Positions 43,837 through 52,726 of a stretch of DNA of 64,000 nucleotides are shown here, one piece after another. The position numbers were made by a program, and so were the translations under genes. A model generated the notes under the pieces. The model saw only the letters and a list, made by a program, of their open reading frames with translations. It ran no database searches and had not been told where the DNA came from. Source of the stretch: Sorangium aterium (GTDB lineage: Bacteria; Myxococcota_A; Polyangia; Polyangiales; Polyangiaceae); assembly GCF_028368935.1 (NCBI RefSeq), contig NZ_JAQNDK010000004.1, forward strand, positions 558,001 to 622,000. The letters are read 5' to 3'. The stretch's first letter is position 1. Every line of letters begins with the position of its first letter.

Positions 43837-45693
43837 ATGAGGTTGAGTAGACTGGTTCATGTGGGCTGGATTGTCGTCGCCGCGCTGGCGTACAGCGCTT
43901 GCCGGGACGACGATGCTTTGAGCCCGGCGCCCTCCGCCGCCGGGCCGGCTTGCGCTGACGTCGACGCCGAGTTCGAGGGTAGCTTCGACGCGCTGGCCAG
44001 GCTGGTCGCCGCCGAGACCTACCGCGCCGAGCAGTTCGCGAACGAGGACGCGTTCGTCACCAGCATGCAGGCGATCGTCGATGACCTGAAGGCCCAGGCG
44101 CAGCAGTTCAACGAGGGGCAAAAGACCCACAGGATCGAGCCGTGGGAGTGGAAGGTCGAGAGCGGCAACGCGGCCGAGCCCAGGTACTACTGGGTCTTCG
44201 GGTTGCGTCTCGGCAATGGGCCCCGCAAGATCTCCCTGAACACGCACTTCGATACGGTGTCTCCGGGGGACACCGACGTGTGGGAGCCGTTCGTGCTGAC
44301 GAAGTCGAGGGGCGCGACCAAGCACGGCGGCGAGCAGGATCTATGGGTCGGCCGCGGCGCCATCGACGACAAGGGGCCGGCGCTGGCGACGTTCCTCGTG
44401 CTCAAGGACATCGCCCGGGCCTACGACGGCAGCCCCCTGCTCGACGACATCACGGTGGAGCTCATCTTCGACACCACCGAGGAGATCGGCGCCATGTCGA
44501 TGCGGCGGTACCGCGAGGAGAACGCCGAGGAGGCGGCGGATCTCGAGATCATCTTCGACACGTTCTGGGCCGTGCGCGCGGAGAAGGGCATCGAGCGCCC
44601 CGTGTTCACGCTCCCGCGCGAGGCGCCGCCCACGGCGGGCGTGTGGATCGACTCGCTGAACACCCCCTCCGGCCCCGTCAACCAGCTCCCCGATCGGGCC
44701 GAGGCGATCCTCCGCAGCGATTCACCCGAGGCGCTCGAGGAGCTCGCCCTGCACATCGAGGCGGAGTATGCCGAGCATCCGTTCGACGATCCGTCGTACA
44801 GGCGGGCCGAGCTCACGGTCGACACCTCCGGCCTGCCGGACGCGATCAAGCTGACGACCCTGGTGGCGGGCGCGCAGCACGCGTCCGTGCCGCAGGAGAA
44901 CCGCGCGAACGGCGCCAATCCGCTCGTGTCCCTCACCAATTTCCTGGGCGCGCTCGCGGAGGAGGAGGTGATCGTCGACAACGACGTGGCCCGGATGTGC
45001 AGGTTCATCAAGTCCACCTGGGGCACGAGGACATTCGGGGAGGCTCACCCCGAGCTGCTCGAGCGACACGACGAGGTGTTCACCGAGGGCAACGGCACCA
45101 CCTATGCGCTGACCAGGCTCTACACGGAGCCGGAGCCCGGGGCGATCACGCTCAACCTCGACATCCGGTACGCGATAGGCCACCACAGCCAGCCGTGGGA
45201 TGGGGAGAGCGAAGGGCTCCTGTGCGGTGACGCGAGCGAGTTCGCCGGCATCTTCGGGCAGATCGTCGACGAGTTCAACGCCACCTCCGGCGGCGCGCCG
45301 ATCACGTTCGAGACCGCCACCCGGATCGCGCCGGATATTCGCCGGGTCGACGGCCCCACCTTCAGCCGGATCAGCAGCGCGTTCGAGGAGGTGACCGGCG
45401 AGCCGGCGCCCGCGGTGGCCATGGGCGCCGGCACCGACGCGAAGGCGTACGTCAAGGCGATCGCCGCGGGCGCCCTGTTCGACACAACGTTCGGCGCCCC
45501 GGTCAATTACCATGGAATCAGGGAGGCCGCGCCGGTCCGCGATCTCGCGCTGAGCACCAAGATCCTTTGCAGCGTCGTCGACCGGGAGATCAAGCAAGCG
45601 AAGGAGGAGCACCCGGAGCCGGTCGCCGGCGTGTGCGACGACTCTTCTGCGCGCAAGCGCTCCTCCGTGACGGACGACGGCCACGACCATTGA
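43837..45693 (+). CDS. M20-family metallopeptidase lipoprotein
   Basis: A 618-residue zinc peptidase of the M20 (dipeptidase/carboxypeptidase) family, probably lipid-anchored (signal ending LAYSAC). Metal-binding motifs: LNTHFDTVSPGD (His and Asp), the bridging Asp in GRGAIDDKGPAL and the Glu pair in DTTEEIGA, plus a late His in VNYHGIREAAPV. The lid/dimerisation domain is inserted in the middle. These enzymes remove residues from di- or oligopeptides; a periplasmic scavenging role is inferred. Start 43837 is chosen because GGAGG lies at 43828-43832 and the signal begins there. The tail of about 35 residues is charged. It runs convergently towards the NmrA-like gene, with 42 bases between the ends. 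Confidence 0.92.
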   Translation: MRLSRLVHVGWIVVAALAYSACRDDDALSPAPSAAGPACADVDAEFEGSFDALARLVAAETYRAEQFANEDAFVTSMQAIVDDLKAQAQQFNEGQKTHRIEPWEWKVESGNAAEPRYYWVFGLRLGNGPRKISLNTHFDTVSPGDTDVWEPFVLTKSRGATKHGGEQDLWVGRGAIDDKGPALATFLVLKDIARAYDGSPLLDDITVELIFDTTEEIGAMSMRRYREENAEEAADLEIIFDTFWAVRAEKGIERPVFTLPREAPPTAGVWIDSLNTPSGPVNQLPDRAEAILRSDSPEALEELALHIEAEYAEHPFDDPSYRRAELTVDTSGLPDAIKLTTLVAGAQHASVPQENRANGANPLVSLTNFLGALAEEEVIVDNDVARMCRFIKSTWGTRTFGEAHPELLERHDEVFTEGNGTTYALTRLYTEPEPGAITLNLDIRYAIGHHSQPWDGESEGLLCGDASEFAGIFGQIVDEFNATSGGAPITFETATRIAPDIRRVDGPTFSRISSAFEEVTGEPAPAVAMGAGTDAKAYVKAIAAGALFDTTFGAPVNYHGIREAAPVRDLALSTKILCSVVDREIKQAKEEHPEPVAGVCDDSSARKRSSVTDDGHDH

Positions 45694-45735
45694 CGGCGCG
45701 CTGGCGGGAGAGCGGCGCCGTCGCGCCGCTCTCCG

Positions 45736-46614
45736 TCACTGGAACGAGGCGGCGAAGGTGGCGACCGTCGTCTCCGGCTTGCCGAGCTCCTTCCAGGTCG
45801 ACTCCGCCTGGAACGGCTCCGGCGCGTTGTTGATCGCGTCGGAGATGTGCCAGACGTAGTTGAACGTCGGTGAGAACAGCCCGAGCACCTTGAAGATCCC
45901 GAGCGGCGCCGCCCCGACGGAGAGCTTCTCCTTCGTGTAGTGCTTGGCGAACTGGTCCGCCGCCTCCTTGATGGTGAGCGGCTCGGGCCCCTGCACCACG
46001 TACTCTCGCGACGCGTCGCCGGGGAGGGCGAGGGCGCGCGCGACCTGCTTGCCGTAGTCGCGCGCCGAGATCCAGTACGCCTTCTCGCGCGGGCTGCCGG
46101 CGAGGTTGATCCGGCTGCCCTGGCGGCTCCGGTAGGGGATCGACTCGATGAAGTTCGACGGGAAGAAGACCGTGCTCGGGATCCCGCTCTCCTTCAGGAT
46201 CGAGAGCGCCTCCCGCTTCATGTCGAAGACCCACCAGCGGAAGCCGTCGTATCGGTGCAGGAGCGAAGACAGGTAGGCGATCCGCTTGATGCCCGCCTCG
46301 CGCGCGGCGGCGACGATGTTCTTCATGCCCTCCGACTCGACGCGCCACGCGTTCGCGGATGCGGTGATCGGCACCGCCAGGCTCACATAGACGATGTCGT
46401 GCCCGCGGAAGGCCGCCGTCAATGCCTTCACGTCGCTGACGTCGCCCGCGACGAGCGCGACGCCCGCCGGCAGCCGCTTGCTCGCGCGGGTCGCCTCGGG
46501 TTCGCGGACGAGGGCGGTCACGGCGAAATTGGCGGCGACGAGCTCCTGGGTCACGGGGGCGCCGAGCATGCCGGTGCTCCCAATCACGACGATGCGAGGA
46601 GAAGCGCTGCTCAT
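45736..46614 (-). CDS. NmrA-like NAD(P)-binding reductase (module copy 1)
   Basis: A 292-residue atypical short-chain dehydrogenase/NmrA-like protein. The dinucleotide loop is IVVIGSTGMLGAPV (GxxGxxG), followed by ALVREPEA and AGDVSDVKAL. The active-site region differs from classic SDRs (YLSSLLHRYDGF with no clear YxxxK), as usual in the NmrA/quinone-reductase-2 group. Such proteins reduce quinones or sense the NADP redox state. It is divergent from the AraC regulator at 46873, an arrangement repeated at 50006-51959, so this regulator most likely controls it. Start 46614 has AGGAGAG upstream. Confidence 0.88.
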   Translation of the reverse strand: MSSASPRIVVIGSTGMLGAPVTQELVAANFAVTALVREPEATRASKRLPAGVALVAGDVSDVKALTAAFRGHDIVYVSLAVPITASANAWRVESEGMKNIVAAAREAGIKRIAYLSSLLHRYDGFRWWVFDMKREALSILKESGIPSTVFFPSNFIESIPYRSRQGSRINLAGSPREKAYWISARDYGKQVARALALPGDASREYVVQGPEPLTIKEAADQFAKHYTKEKLSVGAAPLGIFKVLGLFSPTFNYVWHISDAINNAPEPFQAESTWKELGKPETTVATFAASFQ

Positions 46615-46710
46615 GAAGATCTCTCCTGAGGTCTCGGGGGTACAGGGGTACCCATGAAAGGTCGTCGCGGCGCGGGGCGTGCGGCGTTGACTGCACGCTG
46701 CGCCAGATCC

Positions 46711-46780
46711 GCTCCGGCCCGCCAGCGGGGGCCGGAGCGCCGGATATGCACCGATCTGTAGCGGCCATGCGCTGGCGCAT
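46711..46780. promoter_or_regulatory. Inverted repeats in the first NmrA-AraC promoter region
   Basis: GCTCCGGCCC (46711-46720) and its complement (46729-46738) form a 10-base repeat with an 8-base spacer. A second palindrome, ATGCGCTGGCGCAT, lies at 46767-46780. Both are in the 258-base gap between the divergent genes and are candidate regulator sites. Confidence 0.5.
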
Positions 46781-46872
46781 CCATGCGACTTTGGCTCGTT
46801 CCCTTTCGAGATCGTCCACGGTGGCGTCGGATTGATGGACCGTCTCGGGTCCTCTATCCTGGCGCGGAGAGC

Positions 46873-47904
46873 ATGGACCTCCTCAGCGAAATCGTCGGCG
46901 AGCTCCGCCTCGAGAGCGTGTCGTACTGGCGGCTGGAGCTCACGGCGCCCTGGGCGCTCCGCTTCCCGGCCGGCGGGCGGGGCATCCACATCGTCACGCG
47001 CGGGAGCTGCTGGCTCGAGGTCGATGGAGGGCGGGCGCCCGCCGCCGTCGCGAGCGGCGATCTCGTCGTGATGCCGAGCGGCCGCGGGCACGTGCTCCGC
47101 GACGCGCCCAGGCCGCGCAAGGCGAGCCCCATCGAGGAGCTCGTCCGGGGCGCGTCGCCGGGGCGCGCGATCGAGCACGGCGGGGCCGGCCTGCCGACCA
47201 CGATCGTGTGCGGGCAGTTCCGCTTCGGCACCCTCGGGCACCCCGCGCTCGAGGCGCTGCCGCCCGTGCTCCACCTGCGCGGCGACGAGCGGATCGGCCC
47301 CTTCATCCAGGCGCACACGCAGTGCATCGCCGCCGAGGTCAGCGCGCCGGCCGAGGGCGCGGCGATCGTGACGGCGCGCCTCTCGGACGTGCTGCTCGTG
47401 CAGGCGCTGCGCGCGTACCTCCGCGACGTGCCCGCCGACGAGCGCGGATGGCTGCGCGGCCTCGCCGATCCGCAGATCGGGCGCGCGCTCGCGCGGATGC
47501 ACCGGAGCCCGGAGCTCGACTGGTCGGTGCCCGCGCTGGCGCAGGAGGCCGGCATGTCGCGGGCGGCCTTCTCCGCGCGCTTCTCCGAGCAGATGGGCGT
47601 GTCGCCGGGCAAATACCTCGCGGACTGGCGCATGTACCGCGCGAAGGTCCTCTTGCGGTCAGGGTCGGCCCTGGTGGCGGAGGTGGCCGCGGAGGTCGGC
47701 TATCGCTCGGAGGCCGCGTTCTCGTTCGCCTTCAAGCGGCTCGTGGGCTCGTCGCCGTCGGCCTACCGGGACGACCATCGAGCCGCCGATGTTGCAACCG
47801 CAACACGCGAACAGCAGCCGCTGCTGCGCCCTCAGCAGTCGGCCCTCGACGGCGGCGCCCTCTCTCGCCGTTCTGGCATGCGGCTGAAGCGGCGCCTCCC
47901 GTGA
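46873..47904 (+). CDS. Cupin-AraC transcriptional regulator (module copy 1)
   Basis: A 343-residue AraC-family regulator with an N-terminal cupin-type sensing domain (RGIHIVTRGSCWLEVDGG, SGDLVVMPSGRGHVLRD) and the C-terminal pair of helix-turn-helix motifs at about 215-310 (WSVPALAQEAGMSRAAFSARF, GVSPGKYLADWRM, VAEVAAEVGYRSEAAFSFAF). The start at 46873 begins directly at the cupin domain; the frame is open to 46783. It is divergent from an NmrA-like reductase gene, and the same pair occurs again at 50006-51959. The C-terminal tail is Arg/Gln-rich and probably disordered. The effector is not known. Confidence 0.92.
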   Translation: MDLLSEIVGELRLESVSYWRLELTAPWALRFPAGGRGIHIVTRGSCWLEVDGGRAPAAVASGDLVVMPSGRGHVLRDAPRPRKASPIEELVRGASPGRAIEHGGAGLPTTIVCGQFRFGTLGHPALEALPPVLHLRGDERIGPFIQAHTQCIAAEVSAPAEGAAIVTARLSDVLLVQALRAYLRDVPADERGWLRGLADPQIGRALARMHRSPELDWSVPALAQEAGMSRAAFSARFSEQMGVSPGKYLADWRMYRAKVLLRSGSALVAEVAAEVGYRSEAAFSFAFKRLVGSSPSAYRDDHRAADVATATREQQPLLRPQQSALDGGALSRRSGMRLKRRLP

Positions 47905-48043
47905 GCGCCCGCCGCCGGTCTCGGCGCGGAACTTGATAGGCCGAGGCCGCCGGCGGGGGAGCGTGCCAGTCCTGGCGCGCCGCAGAGGGCCGGAGCCGTC
48001 GCGCCCGCGAGCTCTCGCCTGGAATCAGAGGAGCAGAACTTTC

Positions 48044-49285
48044 ATGGCCACCCGTGATGTCGAGAAGACGCCGCTCACCCCCTACCAGTGGCGGCTCCTC
48101 GCGTTCCTGAGCGTCGCCTCGTTCTTCGAGGGCTACGACCGACTGGCGATCACGCAGATCCTGCCGAACCTCGGCGCGGAGATGGGGCTCTCCGCGAAGG
48201 GGGAAGGGCTCCTCATCGGGGTCATCAGCTTTGGCTCGATGCTCGCCTTCCTCCTCGTCCGCAAGGCGGACCACTGGGGCCGGCGGCGGCTCCTGACGAT
48301 CACCATCGCGGGCTACACCTTGTTCTCCCTGCTCACGGGCCTCGCGCCGAACGTCTTCGTGTTCGCCGGCTGCCAGCTCCTCGCGCGCGTCTTCCTCGTC
48401 GCCGAGTACGCGGTCAGCGTGGTCTACGCGGCCGAGGAGTTCCCGAAGGACCGGCGCGGGCTGGCGATCGGCCTCATCGAGGCGTTCTCCAGCCTGGGCA
48501 CCATCACGTGCGCCGGGCTCGTGCCGCTGTTCCTCTCGACCTCACTCGGGTGGCGGACCATCTACTTCGTCGGCGCCATCCCCTTGGTACTCGTCGCGCT
48601 GGCCCGGCGCGGCCTCCGCGAGACTGCGCGGTTCGAGCGGCTCGCGCTCGAGCGGAGGCACGAGGAAGCACAGCCGTTCACGCGCATCCTCAGCTCCGAG
48701 TACCGCGGGAGGATGCTGAAGCTCGCCCTGATCTGGGGGCTGATGTTCGTCTGCGTCCAGAACGCCGTCACGTTCTGGAAGACGTTCGCCACCCGCGAGC
48801 GCGGGCTCACCGACGGTCAGGTGGGCACCAGCATCATGATCGCCGCGATCGTCGCCATGCCGTTCGTCTTCACGTCGGGGAAGCTGCTCGACGCCGTGGG
48901 CCGCCGCAAGGGCGCGGTGATCGCCTTCGCGCTGGCGTCCGCCGGCGTGTTCGGCGGGTACTCGCTCCGCTCGCACGCGGGGCTCACGGCCGCGCTGGCG
49001 CTCTGCATCTTCGGCGGGAGCGCCGTGCTCCCCGTGTTGAACGCGTACACGACCGAGCTGTTCCCGACGCACCTCAGGAGCGACGCGCTCGCCTGGTCGA
49101 ACAACCTGCTCGGCCGGACCGCGTACATGCTCTCGCCGGTCTTCCTGGGCATCGCGGCGGAGCGCGTCGGCTGGGGACCGGCCATGTCGGCGACGGTCAT
49201 CTTTCCGCTGATCGCGCTGGGACTCATCCTGTGGTTCCTCCCGGAGACGCGGGGCAAGGAGCTCGAGGAGACGGCGCGGGTTTGA
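48044..49285 (+). CDS. MFS transporter (sugar/organic acid porter type)
   Basis: A 413-residue major facilitator with 12 predicted helices. The loop between helices 2 and 3 reads RKADHWGRRRLL, close to the MFS signature GxxxDRxGRR, and the second half has GKLLDAVGRRKG at the equivalent position. The FEGYDRLAITQILP helix 1 pattern (GYD) and PETRGKELEE at the end are typical of the sugar-porter and aromatic-acid:H+ symporter groups. An importer of an organic acid or sugar is likely, though the substrate is unknown. AGAGGAG precedes the ATG. The SnoaL-like gene follows 61 bases downstream, and the pair lies between the two regulator modules. Confidence 0.92.
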   Translation: MATRDVEKTPLTPYQWRLLAFLSVASFFEGYDRLAITQILPNLGAEMGLSAKGEGLLIGVISFGSMLAFLLVRKADHWGRRRLLTITIAGYTLFSLLTGLAPNVFVFAGCQLLARVFLVAEYAVSVVYAAEEFPKDRRGLAIGLIEAFSSLGTITCAGLVPLFLSTSLGWRTIYFVGAIPLVLVALARRGLRETARFERLALERRHEEAQPFTRILSSEYRGRMLKLALIWGLMFVCVQNAVTFWKTFATRERGLTDGQVGTSIMIAAIVAMPFVFTSGKLLDAVGRRKGAVIAFALASAGVFGGYSLRSHAGLTAALALCIFGGSAVLPVLNAYTTELFPTHLRSDALAWSNNLLGRTAYMLSPVFLGIAAERVGWGPAMSATVIFPLIALGLILWFLPETRGKELEETARV

Positions 49286-49346
49286 CTGCGCACCGCGCAC
49301 GGCGCACCGCGCATTTCATCGAAGAGACGAAGAAGGAGCTTTGGCC

Positions 49347-49772
49347 ATGAGCACGCACGATCTCAAGTCGCTGTATCGGGAGTACGTCGAGGAGGTGTGG
49401 CACCGGAGGAACGTCGCCGCGGCGGACGCGTACTTCACCGACGACGTTGTCGACCACGCGGCGCCGCCGCAGCAGGGGCCGGGGCTCGCGGGGCTCAAGG
49501 CGACCTTCGCGATGTTCCTCGAGGCGTTCCCCGATTTTCACATCACGATAGAGGACCTGATCGCGGAGGGGGACAAGCTGGTCGCCCGCGTCTCGTTCAC
49601 CGGCACGCACCGCGGCGCGTACCACGGGATCCCGGCGACGAACCGCGCGATCGCGTCCAGCGGAACCCACATCGTGCGTTACGTCGGCAAGAGGGTGGCC
49701 GAGCACTGGGCGCACAGCGACGATCTGCGCACAAGGCAGCAGCTGGGCCTCCTTCCGGCGCCGGGGCAATAG
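49347..49772 (+). CDS. SnoaL-like ester-cyclase-family protein
   Basis: A 141-residue NTF2-fold protein with the ester-cyclase/SnoaL pattern: SLYREYVEEVWHRRNVAAADAYF, DDVVDHAAPP, FLEAFPDFHITIEDLIAEGD, RVSFTGTHRGAYHGIPAT and the closing VAEHWAHSD. Polyketide cyclases of this family use an acidic residue in the pocket to promote aldol ring closure, but most homologues have no known substrate. ATG 49347 has GGAG 8 bases upstream; a TTG at 49341 is less well spaced. It follows the MFS gene and resembles the protein at 32658. Confidence 0.9.
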   Translation: MSTHDLKSLYREYVEEVWHRRNVAAADAYFTDDVVDHAAPPQQGPGLAGLKATFAMFLEAFPDFHITIEDLIAEGDKLVARVSFTGTHRGAYHGIPATNRAIASSGTHIVRYVGKRVAEHWAHSDDLRTRQQLGLLPAPGQ

Positions 49773-50005
49773 GTCGAGGTCATGTGCGCCGCGCTCGACG
49801 CCTCTGGCTTCGATGATCGGCTGATCTGGCAGCTGTGCCAGTCGAGCTACCACGCTCCCGCGGTCGAGCTCGGCCTGGTTTGCCTTCTCGAGGGCGCCGC
49901 CCTCGACCCTCAGGGATCCTCGTGGAGCGCCGAGCAATGGAGTCGAGGGTGCGGTCCGACGACGGATCTCGCCGGACCGCACCGTCTATAGGTCGCGGGC
50001 CGCGC

Positions 50006-50884
50006 TCACGCCTTCCAGGCGTCCTTGTGGTCCTGAGCGTACTGCGCCAGGGTGCGCGGGGGCTGGCCGGTCAAGGTGGTCACGCCCGCGCTGACCTGCG
50101 CCGCGGCGCCCTGCCTCACGAACCCGAACAGCCCGGCGAGGAAGTTCGCGTATCCCTCGGAGATCCCCGCTTGCCGCGCTCCCTGGATGAAGGACGCGTC
50201 GTCCGTGTTCACGTACTGGATGGCTCGCCCCGACACCTTGGACAGGGCCGCGGCCGCCTCGGCGTAGGTCAGCGCCTCCGGGCCGGTGAGCGTGAACGCC
50301 TTCTTGTCGAACTTGTCCGATCGCAGCGCCGCGACCGCCGAGGCCGCGATGTCCCTCGCGTCGATGAAGGCCGTCCTGGAGTCCGCCGCCGGGATGGGGA
50401 GCACCCCGGCGTGGACGATCGGCCCGCGCCAGAACGTGTGGAAGTTGTCGAGGAACCAGGTCGGGCGCAGGATCACGTAAGGAGCCCCCGACCGCTCGAG
50501 GAAGAGCTCCACGCGGCGCAGGGGCTGGCTGTCGTCGTACTCCACGCCGGACGCGGTCAGCAGCACGATCTTGCGCTTACCGCCCGAGATCGCCGTCTCC
50601 AGGAACGGGACCAGCAGATCGTATTGAGACAGCTCGCCCGAGGGCGACAGCAAAAATACCCGGTTCACCCCCTCCAGGGCCCCGGCGAAGGTGCTGGAAT
50701 CGCGGTAATCGAAGCGCACCACCTCGACGCCGCGCACCGGCGCCACCTTCGCGGGATCGCGGGACCCCGCGCGCACCTGCTCCCCCGCCTGGGTGAGCTG
50801 CTCGATCAGGAGCTTCCCGACCGTTCCGGTGCTCGTCAGGACCAGGATCTTGTTGCCGCCGCCGCTGCCATTGCTGGTGCCCAT
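50006..50884 (-). CDS. NmrA-like NAD(P)-binding reductase (module copy 2)
   Basis: A 292-residue NmrA/quinone-oxidoreductase-2-like protein, the same length as the copy at 45736. The loop ILVLTSTGTVGKLLIEQL holds the GxxGxxG-type motif with Ser/Thr substitutions (TSTGTVG). Then come AGSRDPAKV, VVRFDYRDSSTF, VFLLSP and VLLTASGVEYDD, with PYVILRPTWFLDNF, a hallmark of the group. The start at 50884 is behind AGGAGGAGAG. The gene is divergent from the AraC regulator at 51027 across 142 bases with palindromes. NADPH-dependent quinone reduction is the usual activity of the nearest known types; the substrate is open. Confidence 0.9.
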   Translation of the reverse strand: MGTSNGSGGGNKILVLTSTGTVGKLLIEQLTQAGEQVRAGSRDPAKVAPVRGVEVVRFDYRDSSTFAGALEGVNRVFLLSPSGELSQYDLLVPFLETAISGGKRKIVLLTASGVEYDDSQPLRRVELFLERSGAPYVILRPTWFLDNFHTFWRGPIVHAGVLPIPAADSRTAFIDARDIAASAVAALRSDKFDKKAFTLTGPEALTYAEAAAALSKVSGRAIQYVNTDDASFIQGARQAGISEGYANFLAGLFGFVRQGAAAQVSAGVTTLTGQPPRTLAQYAQDHKDAWKA

Positions 50885-50965
50885 CTCTCTCTCCTCCTGC
50901 CGGCGTGTGTGGATGTTCGCCACGTCCGGATGCACGGCAGTATTGGGATGCTTGGAGAGATGATC

Positions 50966-51020
50966 CATACGAGTATGTCTTTATTTCATGTCCGATCGTC
51001 TCACCGCCCTGTACGATCGG
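50966..51020. promoter_or_regulatory. Palindromes in the second NmrA-AraC promoter region
   Basis: CATACGAGTATG (50966-50977) is a perfect palindrome with a two-base centre. CCGATCGT (50992-50999) recurs as its complement ACGATCGG at 51013-51020, just 6 bases before the regulator's ATG; TCACCG and CGGTGA are also mirrored there. They are candidate operators for AraC control. Confidence 0.55.
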
Positions 51021-51026
51021 TGAGCC

Positions 51027-51959
51027 ATGTCGACCGACGTCCTCACGGAGTGGTGCCGCGTGCTGAGCACGAAAGGGGTGCTGCTGGCCCGGAGCCGCCT
51101 GCCGGCGCCGTGGGGGATGCGCCTCGAGGCCCGCGCGCAGGTGACGTTCCACATCGTCACGGAGGGGGCCTGCTGGCTGCGGCGCGAGGGCGCTGCGCCG
51201 CTGGCCTTGCACCAGGGGGATCTCTGCCTCCTGCCGCAGGGGCTGGCGCACGAGCTGGTGCACGCCCGCGATGGCCGGGCCGAGCCGCTCGAGCGCCTGC
51301 TCGAGCGGCGATCCATTCTGCCCACCGGGGGCCCGGTGACGACCATGGTGTGCGGCGCCTACTGCCTCGACGCGCAGCTCGCCGAGCCGATGCTGCGCGG
51401 GCTGCCGCCGGTCGTGCACTTCGCCGCGAAGGAGGTGCGGGCGAACCCGCCGCTCTCGGCGGTCATGTCGCTGGTGACCGCCGAGCTGGATCGGCCGGGC
51501 CCGGGGAGCGAGGTGCTGGTGCAGCACCTGTTCGACGCCCTGTTCCTGTACATCCTGCGGGCGTGGGCGGACGGCGTGGCCGCGTCGGCGCCCGGGTGGC
51601 TGCCGGCGCTGAAGGACGCGGCGCTCTCGCGGGCGCTGGCCAGCATGCACGCGGACCCGGCGGCCCCCTGGACGGTGGAGACGCTGGCCCGGGAGGCAGG
51701 GCTGTCGCGCGCGGCGTTCGCCCGCCGGTTCACGGCCGAGCTGGGCGAGCCGCCGCTCGGGTACCTGACCCGCTGGCGCATGGGGCTCGCCTCGCGGATC
51801 CTGCTCCAGAGCGAGGCCTCCCTGGCCGAGGTGGCGCGCCGGGTGGGGTACGAGTCGGAGTTCGCCTTCAGCAGGGCCTTCAAGCGCAGCCGCGGGGTGG
51901 CCCCGGCGTCGTTCCGGCGCAGCCGGGCGGAGGCGCCGGGGCTCGGCGGCGCGCCGTGA
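51027..51959 (+). CDS. Cupin-AraC transcriptional regulator (module copy 2)
   Basis: A 310-residue AraC-family regulator laid out like the one at 46873: cupin domain (TFHIVTEGACWLRREG, QGDLCLLPQGLAHEL), middle helical region and two helix-turn-helix motifs (WTVETLAREAGLSRAAFARRF, LGYLTRWRMGLASRIL, LAEVARRVGYESEFAFSRAF). Segment by segment resemblance to copy 1 is clear (for example IVTEGACWL / IVTRGSCWL), so the pair is paralogous. It is divergent from its NmrA-like neighbour. The effector is unknown; this AraC subgroup commonly sits beside oxidoreductase genes. Confidence 0.93.
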   Translation: MSTDVLTEWCRVLSTKGVLLARSRLPAPWGMRLEARAQVTFHIVTEGACWLRREGAAPLALHQGDLCLLPQGLAHELVHARDGRAEPLERLLERRSILPTGGPVTTMVCGAYCLDAQLAEPMLRGLPPVVHFAAKEVRANPPLSAVMSLVTAELDRPGPGSEVLVQHLFDALFLYILRAWADGVAASAPGWLPALKDAALSRALASMHADPAAPWTVETLAREAGLSRAAFARRFTAELGEPPLGYLTRWRMGLASRILLQSEASLAEVARRVGYESEFAFSRAFKRSRGVAPASFRRSRAEAPGLGGAP

Positions 51960-52252
51960 GCGCTCGAGCCGACCCGCCGTGCACGCCGGAGCTCTTCGCG
52001 ATCTGATTGAGCTGCCAGCTGCGCGGCCCAGGCCAGCGCCGTGGAGATGGGGATCTGCGGCGTGTCCGTGGACCCGCCAGCGGCCGCTAGGCTGCCCAAA
52101 GTCGCTTGATTTCGGTCATTTAGCGCACACGACAAAAAGATTCGCCGGGCGTGTCGATCCGACCGACCCTCGTTCGTCTTCACGGTGAAGGCAGGGGGAC
52201 ACCCGGTCGAGGCCCGCTGGTCCCCCGCTTCGAACCTCCAGGAGAGACGACG

Positions 52253-52726
52253 ATGCGATTCATGATCACCGCAGGACGAGCCGAGGACGATGCGAAGGCG
52301 CCCGGCGCGAACGATCCGAAAGCCGAGGCGGATGCGCCTATCGACGAGAAGCTATTTGCCGCCTACATGAAATACAATGATGATATGACGAAGGCCGGCG
52401 TGCTGATCGCTTCCGAAGGGCTCAACCCGAGCGGGGCCCGCGCGCGCATCGGGATCGTCGGCGGAAAGCGCGCCGTGCTCGATGGGCCCTTCACCGAGTC
52501 GAAGGAGCTGGTCGGCGGGTTCTACCTTATCGAGGTGAACTCCAAGGAGGAGGCGATCGAATGGGCCTTGCGGTGTCCGGTCGGGTTCGGCAGCGACGAG
52601 GTGCTCACGATTCACCAGATGACGGAGCTCTCGGATATCCCGCTACAGTTCAGGAAGATCATCGAGGAAGTCGCGCCTGCCTGGAGCGCGTCGCTCTCGA
52701 AGGGGAGAGTGACTCATGGCAGCTGA
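52253..52726 (+). CDS. YCII/DGPF-domain protein
   Basis: A 157-residue protein with the YCII-related ferredoxin-like fold. The hallmark DGPFTESKELVGGFYLIEV (DGPFxExKE) is near residue 80, and MRFMITAGRAEDDA begins the first strand. In many genomes this protein is encoded beside an ECF sigma factor of the SigJ-like type; no sigma factor follows here. GGAGAG precedes ATG 52253. The biochemical role of the family is not settled; dehydrogenase- or isomerase-like functions have been proposed for relatives. Confidence 0.9.
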   Translation: MRFMITAGRAEDDAKAPGANDPKAEADAPIDEKLFAAYMKYNDDMTKAGVLIASEGLNPSGARARIGIVGGKRAVLDGPFTESKELVGGFYLIEVNSKEEAIEWALRCPVGFGSDEVLTIHQMTELSDIPLQFRKIIEEVAPAWSASLSKGRVTHGS

